Source of the DNA: Heterobilharzia americana
Taxonomy: Eukaryota > Platyhelminthes > Trematoda > Strigeidida > Schistosomatidae
DNA: 64,000 bases
Direction: 5' to 3'
Assembly: GCA_944470555.2 (NCBI GenBank)
Contig: OX104130.1
Span: 65,663,160-65,727,159, forward strand
Positions 63,880-64,000 of the stretch are shown here, in pieces (the first letter of the stretch is position 1; each line of letters begins with the position of its first letter). A program made the position numbers and the translations under genes. A model generated the notes under the pieces. It had not been told where the DNA came from and made no database searches. It worked only from the letters and a program-made list of their open reading frames with translations.

Positions 63880-64000
63880 TGGATATGCTTTAATTCCATA
63901 TTAGATTTATAACATATTTGATTTATAACACACAGTGATATAGTATTATTTACTTGATGACGTTTCGAGCATAAATTATTTCTCATAATCATATCAATGG
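63880..64000 (-). mobile_element. Penelope-like terminal segment running off the window
   Basis: The minus strand gives ATTGATATGATTATGAGAAA, TTATGCTCGAAACGTCATCAAG and TAAATAATAC, then AATCTAATATGGAATT. It is a type I terminal segment; coding parts, if any, lie beyond the window. Confidence 0.78.

Noticed and set aside
1..64000. Prokaryotic features such as CRISPR arrays, operons or phage genes
   Set aside because: GT-AG introns, SINEs, LINEs and Rab/MAP9/IP3-receptor homology show eukaryotic DNA; no regularly spaced repeat array was seen.

Overview
The window looks like nuclear DNA of a blood fluke (genus Schistosoma or a close relative). It is AT-rich and intron-rich, with three fragments of conserved eukaryotic genes separated by retroelement debris. 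Several repeats are schistosome-type: a SINE matching the SM-alpha hammerhead-ribozyme family, Penelope-like elements with a GIY-YIG endonuclease, RTE-like and CR1-like LINEs, and Ty3/Gypsy remnants. All identifications come from reading the sequence and recalling protein families; no database was searched.

Region 1 (about 1.5-26.0 kb, + strand): five phase-compatible exons of a MAP9/ASAP-like microtubule-associated protein, including its C-terminus and stop codon. The N-terminal exons lie upstream of the window. Its 2.6-12.8 kb introns hold SINEs of two hammerhead families, a CR1-like LINE end, Penelope-like elements with inverted terminal segments, and truncated RTE copies.

Region 2 (26-40.9 kb): no conserved host gene was recognised. 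It holds Penelope-like copies (28.9-30.1, 34.3-35.3, 38.5-39.2 kb), RTE-like fragments including a 5'-to-3' deletion derivative (32.4-33.5 kb), and an LTR-element gag relic with flanking direct repeats (39.5-40.0 kb).

Region 3 (40.9-45.3 kb, - strand): a complete three-exon Rab4-like GTPase gene of 223 codons ending in CNC. Intron 1 carries a second type of Penelope-like element. Intron 2 carries, in the sense orientation, a hammerhead SINE whose catalytic-core residues are all present.

Region 4 (46.19-49.42 kb, + strand): a nearly intact RTE-like LINE bounded by a perfect 12-bp target-site duplication, about 0.9 kb upstream of the Rab4-like start codon and divergent from it. Its ORF is broken by one stop and two frameshifts.

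Region 5 (50.9-58.4 kb): Penelope-like and RTE-like debris, then minus-strand Ty3/Gypsy pol (54.75-56.68 kb) and gag (57.56-58.33 kb), both decayed. The polymerase DD pair and one integrase catalytic Asp are replaced.

Region 6 (59.34-59.81 kb, + strand): four small exons, separated by micro-introns of 38, 34 and 35 bp, encode 119 residues that resemble the N-terminus of an inositol 1,4,5-trisphosphate receptor. The rest of that gene lies beyond the window. The window ends in a Penelope-like palindrome (60.3-60.7 kb), a decayed RTE-like element (60.85-63.75 kb) and another Penelope-like terminal segment.

The three host genes are unrelated in function (microtubules/cilia, endosomal recycling, calcium release) and show no operon-like arrangement. 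The most interesting material is the set of ribozyme-bearing SINEs and the hammerhead-like architecture in the Penelope-like terminal segments.
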